From: Bigelowiella natans CCMP2755
Lineage: Eukaryota > Cercozoa > Chlorarachniophyceae
Reading direction: 5' to 3'
NCBI GenBank assembly: GCA_000320545.1
Contig: ADNK01000861.1
Span: 1-51,780, forward strand
Length of the DNA: 51,780 nt
A program made the position numbers and the translations under genes. The notes under the pieces are model-generated. The model was not told where the DNA came from. It worked only from the letters and a program-made list of their open reading frames with translations, and did not search any database. Every line of letters begins with the position of its first letter. Positions within the stretch are counted from its first letter, which is position 1. This document shows, one piece after another, positions 35,238 through 47,130 of this stretch.

Positions 35238-35981
35238 CACGAGACACACAACACAATATTAATAACATCGATTTTTCTCCTTCAAGTTACCAGTCATCTT
35301 TTCGTGAGTAACCAGGACTATGGACATTAGAGTCGATAGTTTCTCTGCATTCATGCTGCGTTTGTGGCAGAACCTAATGGCGCACAAAAATAGCGAGTGA
35401 GATTAATGAGAGCACACAGAACTTCTGAGGTGCGATTTAGCGAAATATCAGGAACTGTATAGGTGCTCGAGAAATTGCTATTCAAATGCGGACAGCACAC
35501 AACGATCTACCTTAGCACATTCATAAAGAGCTCCACTAGAGCCTTCCGTCTTAATTCATCATCAGAGTTCGCATATTTATCATTAATTCCTGACAACAGC
35601 AACGAAAGCCATCAGATGGAACTCAGAGATATATCGAAATAATTCAAATGTCTAGACACTCATCTTTTAAAGAATAGTAAAACCTAATTTTGAGGCCAGC
35701 AACTTCCTGACAACAGGAACCCAAAACACAAAAGGGAGAATACTTCTCATTATCATGTTCAAATTTGACAAACCACTTTACGACCAATATCATACATATT
35801 GATGAATCTTAGTGAATGAAATAGCATGTTCTCCCCACCCTTGATCGTCGCGGCTTGATATGTGGAAGAGAGTGCTCACATCGGTCCGAGACAGGTGTTC
35901 CCAAATTAGAAACTTAACGGGAGTATTTTTTGCTGGGTTCTTTGAGGGAACAGTTCCCTCGGTACTTTTTTTATCCGGCAT
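33970..35981 (-). CDS. Cilia/flagella-associated protein, CFAP119/CCDC189-like
   Basis: Eleven small exons (minus): 35981-35839, 35706-35684, 35589-35511, 35373-35291, 35166-35074, 34946-34898, 34781-34721, 34640-34560, 34384-34340, 34269-34216, 34023-33970. All phases agree, giving 254 aa. Diagnostic sequence: FLIWEHLSRTDVSTLF; RRKALVELFMNVLRFC; MRECFDGFKAMLLRHSVERP followed by PFSIAVF; and the FRMFRNHKLYQFVHGQ segment, which corresponds to the yFRhxkLYxF stretch of animal CCDC189. The C-terminal third is very acidic (KDEEEEII, LNEEEKEEFDALS). The family is tied to motile cilia (axonemal or radial-spoke associated). Exon 2 is 23 nt and exon 9 is 45 nt. The identification rests on recalled family motifs, not on a search. 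The start is the ATG at 35981, seven bases after an AG that could be an acceptor of a leader exon. Confidence 0.82.
35190..35235. repeat. (CA)n microsatellite
   Basis: CA tract at about 35200-35235 in the CFAP119-like intron between exons 4 and 5. On the coding strand it reads (GT)n upstream of the acceptor at 35167-35168. Confidence 0.9.
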
Positions 35982-36735
35982 CGATCCCTGAAGATGTCAA
36001 TGAGACAATTAGTTCTATTTGATTTGGGACGAGCGTTTCAGCCATTTTCCTAATAAACTATTGTCTAACTTGCGAAGGTCTTTCTATGTTCGTGAGATTT
36101 TTCTTCCAAATATATCTCCTTGATAGCTTTCCTTTGATTTCTCTTCTCCTACCCCCCCCTCCACCCCTTCCCTGGTGATTTAGACTTCGTACAACGTGTC
36201 GGTTTTGGTTTTTCGTTCGAAACGTGTTTCAACCGGCATTGTTTCAGTTTCAAAGAATCACTAAAACGCCCTGCATTCAATGTCTATGTCAACGGATGTA
36301 AATTGTCGCAGGGGAAAGTGGGAACCCATTGGGATGTTTTTTGTATCGGTGTCCATACACCAAGGACGACATCCCGTCATCCAAGTCGTATCTATATTTT
36401 GGTGGTTTTAAGAATAAAGAAGAAATTTGTCGGATGTACTACTGTAGAAGGGAGGGCTGTTGTTTCCGGCGCTTGAAGATCATATCCAAGAACTGATCTG
36501 AGAGATTTGTATCCTATTATACCTAATATATCTAATAGGTTTTGACCTAAAATACACTGATCCTTATCCCATTACAAGCACGAAGCCCTCCCCCCCCCCA
36601 CCAGCGATTGGACAATTGGTTGGTCTAACCTCCCCATTTCATCGACCAACCCTCCTTTCTCGCGGCTGTTAATCCAAAATTTTGTTATTATTGTGTTCGA
36701 AAATTACCGCACAAAGTCTTGGATCCGGAGGGAGG
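35982..36735. promoter_or_regulatory. Divergent spacer between the CFAP119-like and Sel1-repeat genes
   Basis: 754 bases between two outward-facing start codons. Cytosine runs at about 36152-36158 and 36590-36600; otherwise unremarkable. No gene recognised and no core promoter element assigned. Confidence 0.45.
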
Positions 36736-38518
36736 ATGCCGTCCGTCGTTGGCGGCGAGCGCACAAGGAGGGCGCAGCTAATCTGCCTTACCGGCAACGT
36801 TTGCCTGTGCCTGGTCACGTTGTTGGTAAGAACTCCGCGTACACCATTACTATCGCAGAGACGCAGCTGTGCTCTAAGATCCTGCTCACATGGACCTCCC
36901 AAGACGAACACCCGTCACTGGTACGTGATGATACTCTTTTTGACTACGAAATCAGAATCCTCCGACTGATTATTGCGATCACGCAGGAGCTCATCGCTTT
37001 GGAAATGGAGGGGTGGGGCGAGCAAGGGTAACGACCCCGTAAGAACGCAACGTGCCGTCGAAGAGCTCATCCCATGCTTCGAGAACATGGACCCCTCTGC
37101 ACATGTACAATTTAATGTGTATATATATACAAGTACTATTTGTGTGTCTGTGCGTGTGTGGGAAAGGGAGGGAGGACTTCGTGTAAGAAAACGTGTGCCC
37201 TGAATGCATAAATGTCTCTAAATGCAACTTAGATTTAATATCAGCATCTCGCAACGGACACTCACTTGCGGCCTTTTGTTGTGATTAAAGAAGGTTCACT
37301 CCGCTCATAGAGCACCAGGAGCAGCACCACTACCCCATCACGGCAGTGGTAACAACGCTAAGAATACAGGCGCTGGTGAAAGCCGAAATGCAGATGAAGA
37401 TGGTGTGACTAACAGCACACATGTGCATGGCCGTCTACGTCATGAATGGGACAAATGGACGAAAGTGCCCTTTCCAGAGGGCAAGGGGAGTGAGGAAGCG
37501 AACGCGATGCATCGCAACATGTAAACGACCCAAAATAATATCCCCATGATACGTTGCTTGTAATGATCCACCGAACATTAACAACCATCCACAGAAGCCA
37601 GATGCTCTTCAACAAGACGGTGCAAGCTGAGACGTGGACGGATAGGGCAACGAAGGGAGAACCGAAGGCCATGATGCAGACTGCATTGTAAGAAGAAGAA
37701 GAACAAATTTATGAGTTTCGACGGGGATCCTGATGGGGGAGAGTTACAATGGTGTGTGTGTGGTTGGGGGGGGGGGGGGTAGGGGAAGATGGAGACAGAC
37801 AAACGGAAAAGCATTGCCGTAACTTTACCGATCATCTCGCCAGACGCTACATCACAGGAATTGGGGTCGAGCAAGATTTCCAGAAAGCAGAGTGCGTATG
37901 TAGAAGTAGTATTCGTATCGCTAGTAGTAGCAGTAGTGGTAGCAGGAGGAGGAGGAGGAAGAGTAGTAGTAGGAGGAGGAGGAGGAGGAGGAGGAGGAAG
38001 AGAAGAATAGTGCCCAGCAGATGATATTATTCGATAGAGTACATTCAGATGGCTATGTGTTTTGTGGCTTTGTTGCCAGGCAATGGGTCCGAGCCGCAGC
38101 AGATAAAGTGCGATGCCATAATTCTTCTTCTCTTTTTTTATGATGGTCTAGGGAGGGAGAGGGAGAGAGGATTAGATGGGGAGCAGACATCATGTTTGTT
38201 TTCGATGTTTTGTATTCACGTGGAATGCTCTTTGTGCTCAATGGATGGATGCCTTGCGTCATTCTCCCCCTTTCCTTCATCATCATCATCATCTTCTTCT
38301 TCTTCTTCTTCTTCTTAGTGTTATTATCATTATTATTAATACTAATATAATTATTATTATTATTACTAATCTGTTCAGGGCTCCTTTCAAGCCATGCAGA
38401 TGATAGGCGAGTGGTGCGTGAGGACGACAGCTCGAATTGTCACATCATCTTCCCAAGCAATTCCATGACCAAACCACGATCACCGTGGCGAAATCATAAG
38501 ACACATTCGTGCGTGTAT

Positions 38519-38556
<38 letters not shown>

Positions 38557-38835
38557 TCTGTGCCTGTCTCTGTCTCTCTCCCTCATACACCCACGCACAT
38601 GCAATCTGTTAGGTATTTGAACGGGACCGGGCCTTATCGTGCAGACGCGGAGGCAGCGGTGATTAGTGATTGATTCCACGAACGTTGTTCTTCCATTGCC
38701 GTGAGCTCATGCGTTGACGTGGATGCGGATCAGGTACACTGGCTTGACAAAGCGGCCGATGCAGGCTCTACATCTGCCATGTATTCTCTTGGCATTTTGT
38801 TTATGCAAGGCAACAAGTAAGAAGCAGTCAGAGAA

Positions 38836-38866
<31 letters not shown>

Positions 38867-39160
38867 GTATACTATTTCATATCATTTAGTTTTGTATTAT
38901 TCAAGATTCTACAACACCCCCATCGTCACCACCTTCTCCATCAACCTCCTCCTCTCCTCCCCACATCGCTGTTGCAGCTGCATATCGAATCGATCACGCT
39001 GTATAATAAAAAGTGCCAAATTAGGGTATCCACTGACCTCAAACGTGCCGTGAATTACTGGGCACGAGCAGCGAATGAGGGGCATGCTGCTGCAACCTAT
39101 AACTACGCAACGATGTGTCTTTCAGGGACAGGTGTGTGTGTGTGTGTGTGTGTGTGCGTG

Positions 39161-39203
<43 letters not shown>

Positions 39204-39451
39204 ACTCGGTTGATATTTATTCTCTCAAGGCAGCAGCGACGGCCTATTCTTGAGAAGAAAGAGAGGGGGCACAACAATGACGATGATGATGATGATGATG
39301 ATGCGGGACAGCAATGTTAATGAGTTTGCTGCTCATATATGTGCAACTGCTTTCTTTGGTGTTGTTATGCTGCACGAGGAGAGTGTCGTTGCACTTTTTC
39401 TTTGTGAGATGAAGGTCTAACACCAATTGATATATGTGAATGTATTTGTAA

Positions 39452-39488
<37 letters not shown>

Positions 39489-39641
39489 GCCTCGCACTGT
39501 AATAGGGGTCCCCACAAATCATGCTCTCGCCCTCGAGTTGTTTGAGACAGCGGCAGAAGCAGGAGCCATTCTGGATGCTGGGTGCGCTCTATTTCCTACC
39601 CACAAGCTACACCCACAACACACCTATCACCTGGGAAAATC

Positions 39642-39698
<57 letters not shown>

Positions 39699-39926
39699 AG
39701 TGTGTGTAAAGTGTTCGTGTGAAAGATCCCAGCATTCTTCACACGTCTAGCAACTCTAAAAAATACCCAAAATAGTGGTTGGGAAACGTACTTCTGCAAC
39801 AGCTATTATTGACCGAACGAATACGTTGTAGGTACAACGCCGGACTCATGTACATCCTGGGGAATGGGGTAGAGAAGGACTACTCCAAGGGCTTGAAATG
39901 GCTCAGGTGAGATTGCACATTCCTTG

Positions 39927-39969
<43 letters not shown>

Positions 39970-40084
39970 ATGAAGGTGGAATCAACCGCCCATTGCTTAC
40001 CGCAAACTGTCAAATAAGGTGGGCAGCGGATCGTCTGCAGCCTGATGCCGAATTGCAGCTGGGAACGATGTATGCGAGGGGCCA

Positions 40085-40124
<40 letters not shown>

Positions 40125-40165
40125 ATCTTCACTATTTTCTTCAAGCATTATTATTAATGGTGTCG

Positions 40166-40196
<31 letters not shown>

Positions 40197-40533
40197 CGCC
40201 TACTTTTATCGAGCATCCACCTTCTTTTGTTACATCTCCGAGTCTTTTACAGTATCATCACTGCTGCTGTGCACATCCCACCATACCAAAAGCCGTTGTC
40301 AAGGATACGAGCCAGGCCGTCGAGTGGTTTCTGCGAAGCATAGAGCATGGGTCGTTGGGGGCGATGATGAGGGGGGATGGAGAGAATAATGAGGAGGAGG
40401 ATGGTGGCGGTTCTTATTCTGATGAGTGACAAACAATTATATACATGTATACTCACACTGTAGAGATAATGCTCTGGCGATGTGCAATCTCGGTCTCATA
40501 TACATGACGGGAGATGGAGTACCGAAGGTGTGG

Positions 40534-40566
<33 letters not shown>

Positions 40567-41219
40567 AGTGTGCTCGTGTGTGTGTATTATCGATAATATA
40601 GATAAACCTACTTTTCATACGCCTTATGCTGCGGCTGCTGCTACTGCTGCTACTGCTGCTACTACAGAGAGAGAGAAAGAGAGAAAGAGTCGCTATATGT
40701 GTAGTAATCAACCAATGGGGGGGGGGGGGGGCTCCTTGGCAATATTGTGTCATTGTGTGGAAGAGCTTCTTCCTCTCTATGATCTGGGCTTTTGAGCGTG
40801 AATGCAAATACAATTCCACTAACAGGACGATGTGACTGCGATGAAGTGGTTCCAAAAGGCCTCTTTCAGGGGCAACTCGAAGGTAGTCCTGAGGGGCTGC
40901 TAATACGGGATGATGAAATGGAAGTGGGGCACGGCATATTACCACGTGCAAACGATGGCAATATTGGATTGAATAGAGTTCTGTTCGACCCTCTTCCTGT
41001 GTCATCATCCTCCTCCTCCTCAATTTCCCCTCTTTCTTTCTCAGGCCCAATTTCACTTTGCAAAGATGAAGATGGAGGGGACAGGGTGTGTGTGTGTGTG
41101 TGTGTGTGCGTGCGTGCATCATCCCATTGATATTGATATTCACGATAAAAGGCAGTCGACGACGACAATTCCTCTGTGTCTGTTGTATTTCTCCTACTTC
41201 TCTACTTCTCTACTTCTCT

Positions 41220-41258
<39 letters not shown>

Positions 41259-42040
41259 AATCTGGGTGAGAGAGAGTATATCGACTGTATGTGTCTGAAT
41301 GAGCGCGTCTTTTCATTGACAATAAACTGGAACTATTAGCTGTGCCGCTGACCCCGAAACGGCCCACGAATTCATGCGAAAATCGGCTAAAGAGCAAGGC
41401 GAAGCCAAGTTAGCGACATCCCATCTGAGCTTGTTTCAACGTCCGCTTTGACAGCAATTTCTGCATGCTCTTAGGTACATGCTGGGGACTTGGCTGCTGG
41501 AGGGCAAGAGCGGGGTATATCTTACATTCTTCTGCATTAAAATAAAGTCGTTACGATCATCTCGTGTACATTTTCCCTTTCATCCTTACAAAGTTGAAGA
41601 AGGACGCCAAAGAGGCGGTGAGGCTGCTGGAATCGGCCGCCAAAATGCACAGCAACGAGAACGCCTTCTTCATGCTCGGCAAGATGTTCGCCTATGGTGT
41701 TGATGGCGTCGTCAAGGAGGATTGTATAAGGGCCTACGGCTACTTGTACGAGGCCTACAACAGGGTAGGAAATGATAGAAAGTAGACGGGAAAAGAGTGG
41801 TCATGAAGCGTATAGTAGGGTGTTGCAACCGACTTTGTGGTATTATTATTATTATTATTATTAGTAGTAGTAGTAGTAATAGTATTGATGTAGTAATGGT
41901 GGTGGTAGTATCTATGCCCGGACTTACAGGATTATTCTTGTTTTTTTGCTTTGTGGTCTAAAGGGCCATCCAGACGCCAAGCGCGAAATAGACCGCCTTT
42001 CCTCCCGTGGCAAGGTAGCGGAACATAGTCTTTCAGCAGT

Positions 42041-42080
<40 letters not shown>

Positions 42081-42456
42081 CAGCGTTGATTTCCCTTGGA
42101 AGGCGAAGCAGACTAAATGAAACCTCCGGAACTAGCGAGTGGACAGTTTGCCAACGAGGGAATAGTAGAGAGACGTGAAGAATTCATCAACATCATCATC
42201 ACCAACACCATCATCATCGTCATCATCATCATCGTCATCATCACCGTCACTATTTGCCGCCATTCTTATCGAATTCGGATTATTGTTGCTTCACAACCCC
42301 TTTTAATAGAAACGTGACAAGGAAGCGGGCGAGAAAGGGAGTGGGAAAGGAGAATCTCTAATCGGCGACGATTTTGATTATTCAAAATTCGACGACATAG
42401 ATAGTGACGACTTCAATTTGATGAAATACAGTCGTTGTGAAAACAACCCCACATAA
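36736..42456 (+). CDS. Secretory Sel1-like repeat protein (SEL1L/Hrd3-like family)
   Basis: Exons: 36736-36920, 36987-37118, 37311-37402, 37478-37520, 37595-37687, 37844-37891, 38080-38107, 38379-38413, 38613-38658, 38734-38816, 39025-39131, 39506-39581, 39832-39906, 40019-40086, 40293-40350, 40464-40527, 40826-40882, 41045-41085, 41340-41408, 41475-41514, 41594-41764, 41964-42014, 42310-42456. All phases agree; about 602 aa. The start MPSVVGG leads into a hydrophobic run (LICLTGNVCLCLVTLL) that looks like a signal peptide. A disordered part follows, then about ten Sel1 repeats, such as ARRYITGIGVEQDFQKAE-type helices, MYSLGILFMQGNK, YNAGLMYILGNGVEKDYSKG, CNLGLIYMTGDGVPK and YMLGTWLLEGKSG. 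The C-terminal tail is acidic (DDFDYSKFDDIDSDD) with no membrane segment, unlike animal SEL1L. A scaffold role, for example in ER quality control, is plausible but unproven. Several introns start directly as (GT)n. The first two exons are less secure than the repeat exons. Confidence 0.85.
37930..38009. repeat. (GTA)n / (GGA)n trinucleotide tract
   Basis: Mixed TAG and AGG triplets in the Sel1-gene intron 37892-38079. Confidence 0.8.
38283..38370. repeat. (ATC)n, (TTC)n and (TTA)n tracts
   Basis: Successive triplet tracts in the Sel1-gene intron 38108-38378, ending close to the acceptor at 38377-38378. Confidence 0.8.
39132..39200. repeat. (GT)n(GA)n microsatellite starting at a splice donor
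   Basis: The intron's own donor GT at 39132-39133 is the first unit of a GT tract (to about 39163), which then gives way to (GA)n at about 39167-39200. Confidence 0.85.
40087..40121. repeat. (GT)n microsatellite starting at a splice donor
   Basis: GT tract beginning exactly at the donor of the exon 40019-40086. A second, (GTT)n tract follows at about 40160-40197. Confidence 0.85.
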
Positions 42457-43300
42457 CTTATCGCCTTTCAGCTGCATCGCAGTATTCGACCGAAAAATAA
42501 GCCAATTGATATAGCTAATTGTATCTATTAGAAAGGTGGCCACACACCATGATCGCGTTGCTAAGATTTACATTATGATTACGAATCGATAAATGATACC
42601 AATATGTAAGGGTACATAACGATGCCTTCCATCTATCGTGCTGTCTTGCTTGGTGAATTGGACACGCCTAAGACATTCAAAGACCTCGCACATGGTGATT
42701 TAGATGTGTACGCAAGTAACAGCTTATTGCTGAGTATCAGTAGCCGTACAGACTAGATATACAATACCAAACACAAGGCTCATCAGCACAAATGCACCAA
42801 GCTATCTCAAAAAGCTGTTAAACACTCACGTTTGTAACAGGACGGCGAAGAAATTTAATCACATGTACACACACCGCCTCATTCATTGCTTTCAGCGCAC
42901 AACAATCGATGGCTCATGCACGTCCATGCAACGTCTGCAGTGTTGATGCAGTGCGCATTCGTCCAGATGCTTTATTGGCGGTTGCATGGATGTATAGGTT
43001 GCTATGTATGTGTCAAGATGTAATGACGAAAATCAGGTGCTCTACATAGTTGCATTGCATGGTTTTACTGCCTCAGCAAGTTCAACGCTTTTGCTCTCGG
43101 ATGTCAGTATTCACATTATCATATATGTTGATATTAGCGATACATCTCTTTTCGAGCGAGCTCCGCTACCGCACTGCAGATATTACAAATGCATCATATG
43201 ACCGTACATTTCTATGCGCCACATCGTGTGGTACGGTGGACAGCTTCGCATAGCTAGCACACATTCATTGAATATGTGTAAGTTTCTTAAAGTTGTAAAT
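42457..43300. other. Convergent intergenic island between the Sel1-repeat and DnaJ genes
   Basis: 844 bases, no gene seen, no microsatellites. Same style as the other convergent gaps: many TGCA, ATGCA and GCAC words around 42870-43060 (GCTCATGCACGTCCATGCA at 42911) and CATAGCTAGCACAC near 43248. Confidence 0.6.
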
Positions 43301-44745
43301 CTAGTATGTTAACTCCCTCGTCCTTCTCATTTTCAAAATGTTGATATTGTTCATTCCTCCACGCAACCGAGCTTTTATCCCCGAGTAGTAATTTTGCCAT
43401 GATGCATCTGTATCATTTCACAAGTACAACAGGTTGGGTTCAAATGGAATGGCATTAAGAATAGCGATCTTGTTCTTTTGGTGATATTACAAACGAGGCC
43501 AGCATTTACCTGGATCATTATCCTCATGCCCTTGAGGTCTTCGAGCCCTCTCGAGTTCTGCCCGTAGCTCCAATATCTAAACAGGGATAGTAGAAAATGC
43601 CATGTATTCATGCACACACTGCATACCTTCAATAGCATATGTTTTCTAAATATCGTTAATTTTGCGTCGCTAAGACATTTATCTCTATGTGGAAATTCGG
43701 CTGAAACTGTCTTCACATACTTCATTATCCATATCTGAAGAAGATGTACTCGTTGCCACAATCGATGCATCCCTACTACTTCGAAGCACTGGCCTCGTTA
43801 CTGCATTGCTGAGTTGTTGAGTCTTTGGCCTAGGGTTTATCCAGATGCCTCTGCGGTGCTTTAGCCGAAGCTTGGGTGTTTCAGGGATCAAGTCACGGAC
43901 GTGAACGTGGGGGTGGATGAAATATAGATCCGGCTGCGATGAATTGCCAGGTGAACAGGGCTGTCAGTTGTGGGTGGAGAAAGAGGAGAGAGAGAGAGAG
44001 AGGGGGGGGGGGGGATGACAGGCTAACAATACATCGGTAATCCTAGAAACCATGATAAAACCTCCGCATTGTAAACGAAGAAACGAATGAAAGGGGATTC
44101 TGTCCCAAAATATTGGATGCGCACAAATCTTTTCCAGACACAGTGTTGTACCAATTCGGCATCTTCGTCGTCGTCGTCGTCGTCATCTTCCTCGTCGTTG
44201 TCGACAAGAGACTCCGTTATAGAATGCCTGCGCAGACTCCTCGCCATCCGCTCAGCCTCCATATTTTGACAAGAAAGGTAATCCTCCAAGTTATGGCCGC
44301 CATTAGAGGACATAAATTCATTGACGGCCTCGTATGCGATGACGATTCGTCGGTAGCGATTGTTGAGCCATTTGCGCACCGTTTTCGAGTTTCGCGAAGC
44401 CGGAAACTTATCAGGATGGAGCAGGCGTGAAAGAGTAAGGTATGCCTGGAGGGGGGCGAGCAATCAAAAGAGAGACAGGGGGGAAAGCGGCAGAAGGCAA
44501 GATGATAGGCGATTGATTATAACAGGTATGGCTCAGGCATATCTGACTGATAAAACAGCAAAATTTGCCACCTTTCTTACATCAGATTTCGTCGCGTTGT
44601 ACTGCAAATGGAGAACTTCATAGTGCTCTGCCTGTGTGTGCATATTGCTACGGTGTGTGGGGTTCCTACTGATCAATTTCGAGTAGGATAAAAGAAGAAG
44701 AGAGGAAAGAATAACCAGATAGATTGATGGAGAAATACGGACCAT
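43301..44745 (-). CDS. ER-membrane type DnaJ (J-domain) co-chaperone
   Basis: Exons (minus): 44745-44572, 44445-44033, 43934-43721, 43576-43510, 43407-43301; 324 aa, phases agree. An N-terminal hydrophobic anchor (SIYLVILSSLLLLSYSKLI) precedes the J domain split over exons 1 and 2 (HYEVLHLQYNATKSDVRK / AYLTLSRLLHPDKF) with an intact HPD motif, the residues that stimulate Hsp70 ATPase. An acidic run (DNDEEDDDDDDDED) and a second hydrophobic stretch around FIRFFVYNAEVLSWFLGLPI follow. The tail has a short coiled coil (ILELRAELERARR) and a basic end. The membrane anchor before the J domain suggests an ER or Golgi membrane protein; the side on which J faces is unknown. The frame is open upstream of 44745 (Met codons as far as about 44976, with another hydrophobic stretch), so the start may lie further up. 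Confidence 0.87.
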
Positions 44746-45780
44746 TTTCGGCAGAGGATTCTTGAGATTGGCAGGAGGGGAGGGGGGGCAGTATACGGCC
44801 GCGATCACAGCAACTGCAGCTACCACTGCCCCTGCTGCTGCTAGGAAGGATGTTGTCGAGGAGCCCATACCTCTATTTGCATCATTTCCATGCTCGGTAG
44901 AAGTTCGGGTAAGTTTTGTGCGTCTTCTGCCGAGTCTGCAACCCGAAAATGCTGTCGGTGTCAAACCCATCATCATCAGTGCTGTACCCCCTCCCACTCA
45001 CCACCGGTGTTGATGGGGATTAGCCCGGTTCTCTGTCGCAGGAGTAAAATGGATTTCTGTTATGAGCCTGAAACAAGTCAGCCAAGTTGTCTTAGGGTAG
45101 AAACTTTCCAACGAGAAATGGAAACAGTTTCCCTCCCAGAAAATAGCTCTGGGAAGATATTTGGGTGTTGCTGAGGAGCGGCAAAAAAACGGTCATAAAT
45201 CCCACCTCTGCGCCATCCTGATCCCACAGTCGCAGGGCTAAAATAAGGATTCGTTGAAAATTCGATTTCAAACCAAACTTTCTGCGAAGAAAAAGAAGAC
45301 ATCGGAATATGTGTCCTCTTTCTAAGATACGACAAAGACTATTGGGCACTTTTTTATAGTGATCAGTATTATCCTAATTCCAGGGAAGCATCAACGATCT
45401 TAATTTGTCCTGAAACTTAAACCAGAATCGAAACACCTTCGCGCGACTCACTGGGATTATGCACTCTATGGTACTTCCCTCTCCCCTTCCAAGGGATTTC
45501 AGCAACCTTTGCCACCGTTTCCATCGAAATTTGTAACATCCATGAATGTAAATATTATATCTTGATCTATGATTTCTTCGAGCCCAGTGGCGTAGTCGCG
45601 TGTTTTTCAGCAAGCGCGGCTTGTAGTGCCTTCGTTGCACATTCCATTTCATTTTTAATGCCTCTTGTGAATTAGAATGAACTTGAATACTTTCGTGACT
45701 CTTTCCTCTCATAATGTTGTTGAGAGACAGTACTGGAAAGTTACTAATATTATCCTCTATTTCCTCTCACAAAGGCACGA
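44746..45780. promoter_or_regulatory. Divergent spacer between the DnaJ and cyclin genes
   Basis: 1035 bases between outward-facing starts. The first 230 bases may be DnaJ coding if an upstream Met is used. A dispersed repeat copy lies at 45586-45649. Several AT-rich stretches; no promoter element assigned. Confidence 0.45.
45586..45649 (+). repeat. Dispersed repeat, copy 1
   Basis: A stretch beginning AGTGGCGTAGTCGCGT and ending TTCCATTT that recurs with few changes at 47963-48025. The two copies flank the cyclin gene in the same orientation. A short remnant of a mobile element is the simplest reading. Confidence 0.75.
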
Positions 45781-47130
45781 ATGGACATGTGCAGCACTTT
45801 CTCAACTACTGCTTTCCAGAACACGAGAACGAGAACTCGTGAGTATGGCAATGGAGAATCCAGTAAAATAAAATCTTTAAACAACGTGCAGAAGCGAAAA
45901 ACACAGCAGAGTGGTATGGATATGGATACGGCGGACAAAGAGAATTCAATGGATATGTCACAGAATTTCAGCAACGTCTCTGAAGATAAAGAACAGAGCG
46001 ACAAGAAGATAAATTCCGGCCTCATTGAGCCCGAGAGCTATATGCTTGGCACAGAACAACGCCGTCGAAATCTCGAGCAAATTATAATGCGGAACCTTTA
46101 CAAGAAAGAGATTACCACCAAACTTACATATTCCCCGGATGCTATGTACGTTCAGTACCGTCACCTTCTCGTAGAGTGGATGGCTGAAGTTTGTGAGGAG
46201 TACAATCTCCCAATGGTCATATGTCACCTCTCAATTCGTTATCTTGATGAGGTTCTTGGTCGCGAGAAGGTTGCAAAAAAGAACCTCCAGCTGATCGCGC
46301 TCTGCTGCATAATGATAGCTGGTAATTAGTAATGCATAAAATTTATATGCACCGTAGATATTATTTTCGTTATACATGCATCTTTTTCTAGTTCCATTTC
46401 ATATCATACACTAAGGCATAAATTATATTCTGTGTATAAACTACTGGTATCTAATCCAAAATTTTAAACCTCCTGTTCTTATTTTACCAGCTAAATACCG
46501 TGAACCCGAAGTAACTATCCCCACCGTCGATGAGCTAAATGAATGCTCCGACTTCGCATACTCTGCTGAAAAAATTAAAGAAATGGAGATGGTGGTATTG
46601 AAAATGCTCAAATGGACTTTGGGATATCCCACGGTCCAGGACTTCGTGATGTATTTCTTGAAGCATCCAATGCTTTACAGTGAAGATAGACTTCGCTCCT
46701 CCATGAAATTTGTCACTGCGAGGGAAAATACTCTGCTATTGAAATACATCAAATTCTTTGGGGAGCTTTCCATATTAGGTATTTATCACAACTTTGTTCA
46801 ACTGTGAGGACAATCTTAACACGAAATATATTTGTTTCCACAGATTATTCGATGCAACAGTATCCTCCATCTATCCTGGCTGCTGCCACAATATGCTGCT
46901 CGAGAATAGCTGTGGGTCTCTGTCATGAATGGAACGACCAACTTGAAAAGCTCACAGGATACAATTTGAATAAGATAAGAAGCTGTAAAGAACACCTCTT
47001 CGGGTAAGCACTCATTGATGCAAAATATACAAGTTTATGATTCTAATTTGTACTTTTGATTACATTCAGAATTTTCTTGAAAAAGTATCCCGAAAAAGCT
47101 GCGAAATATAATTATAAAAAGATTAGCTAG
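45781..47130 (+). CDS. Mitotic-type cyclin (A/B family)
   Basis: Four exons: 45781-46321, 46491-46778, 46844-47003, 47070-47130; 349 aa, phases agree. After an N-terminal regulatory tail comes the cyclin box: YRHLLVEWMAEVCEEYNLP is the hallmark MRxxLVxWxxEV helix (Tyr replaces Met), followed by ICHLSIRYLDEVLGREKV, LQLIALCCIMIAAKYRE and EVTIPTVDELNECSDFAYS. The cyclin C domain follows (LGYPTVQDFVMYFLKHP, KYIKFFGELSILDYSMQQYP, PSILAAATICC). It would bind and activate a CDK to drive cell-cycle transitions. No classical RxxL destruction box is evident in the N-terminal tail, although it has RTRTREYGNGES and a KEN in ADKENSMD that could serve as APC/C degron. The start is the ATG at 45781. It ends in TAG, which shows TAG is a stop here. 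Confidence 0.93.

Noticed and set aside
36826-36858. A 33-base intron in the Sel1 gene
   Set aside because: It has GT and AG ends but is in frame without stops and far shorter than other introns here, so I kept it as coding.
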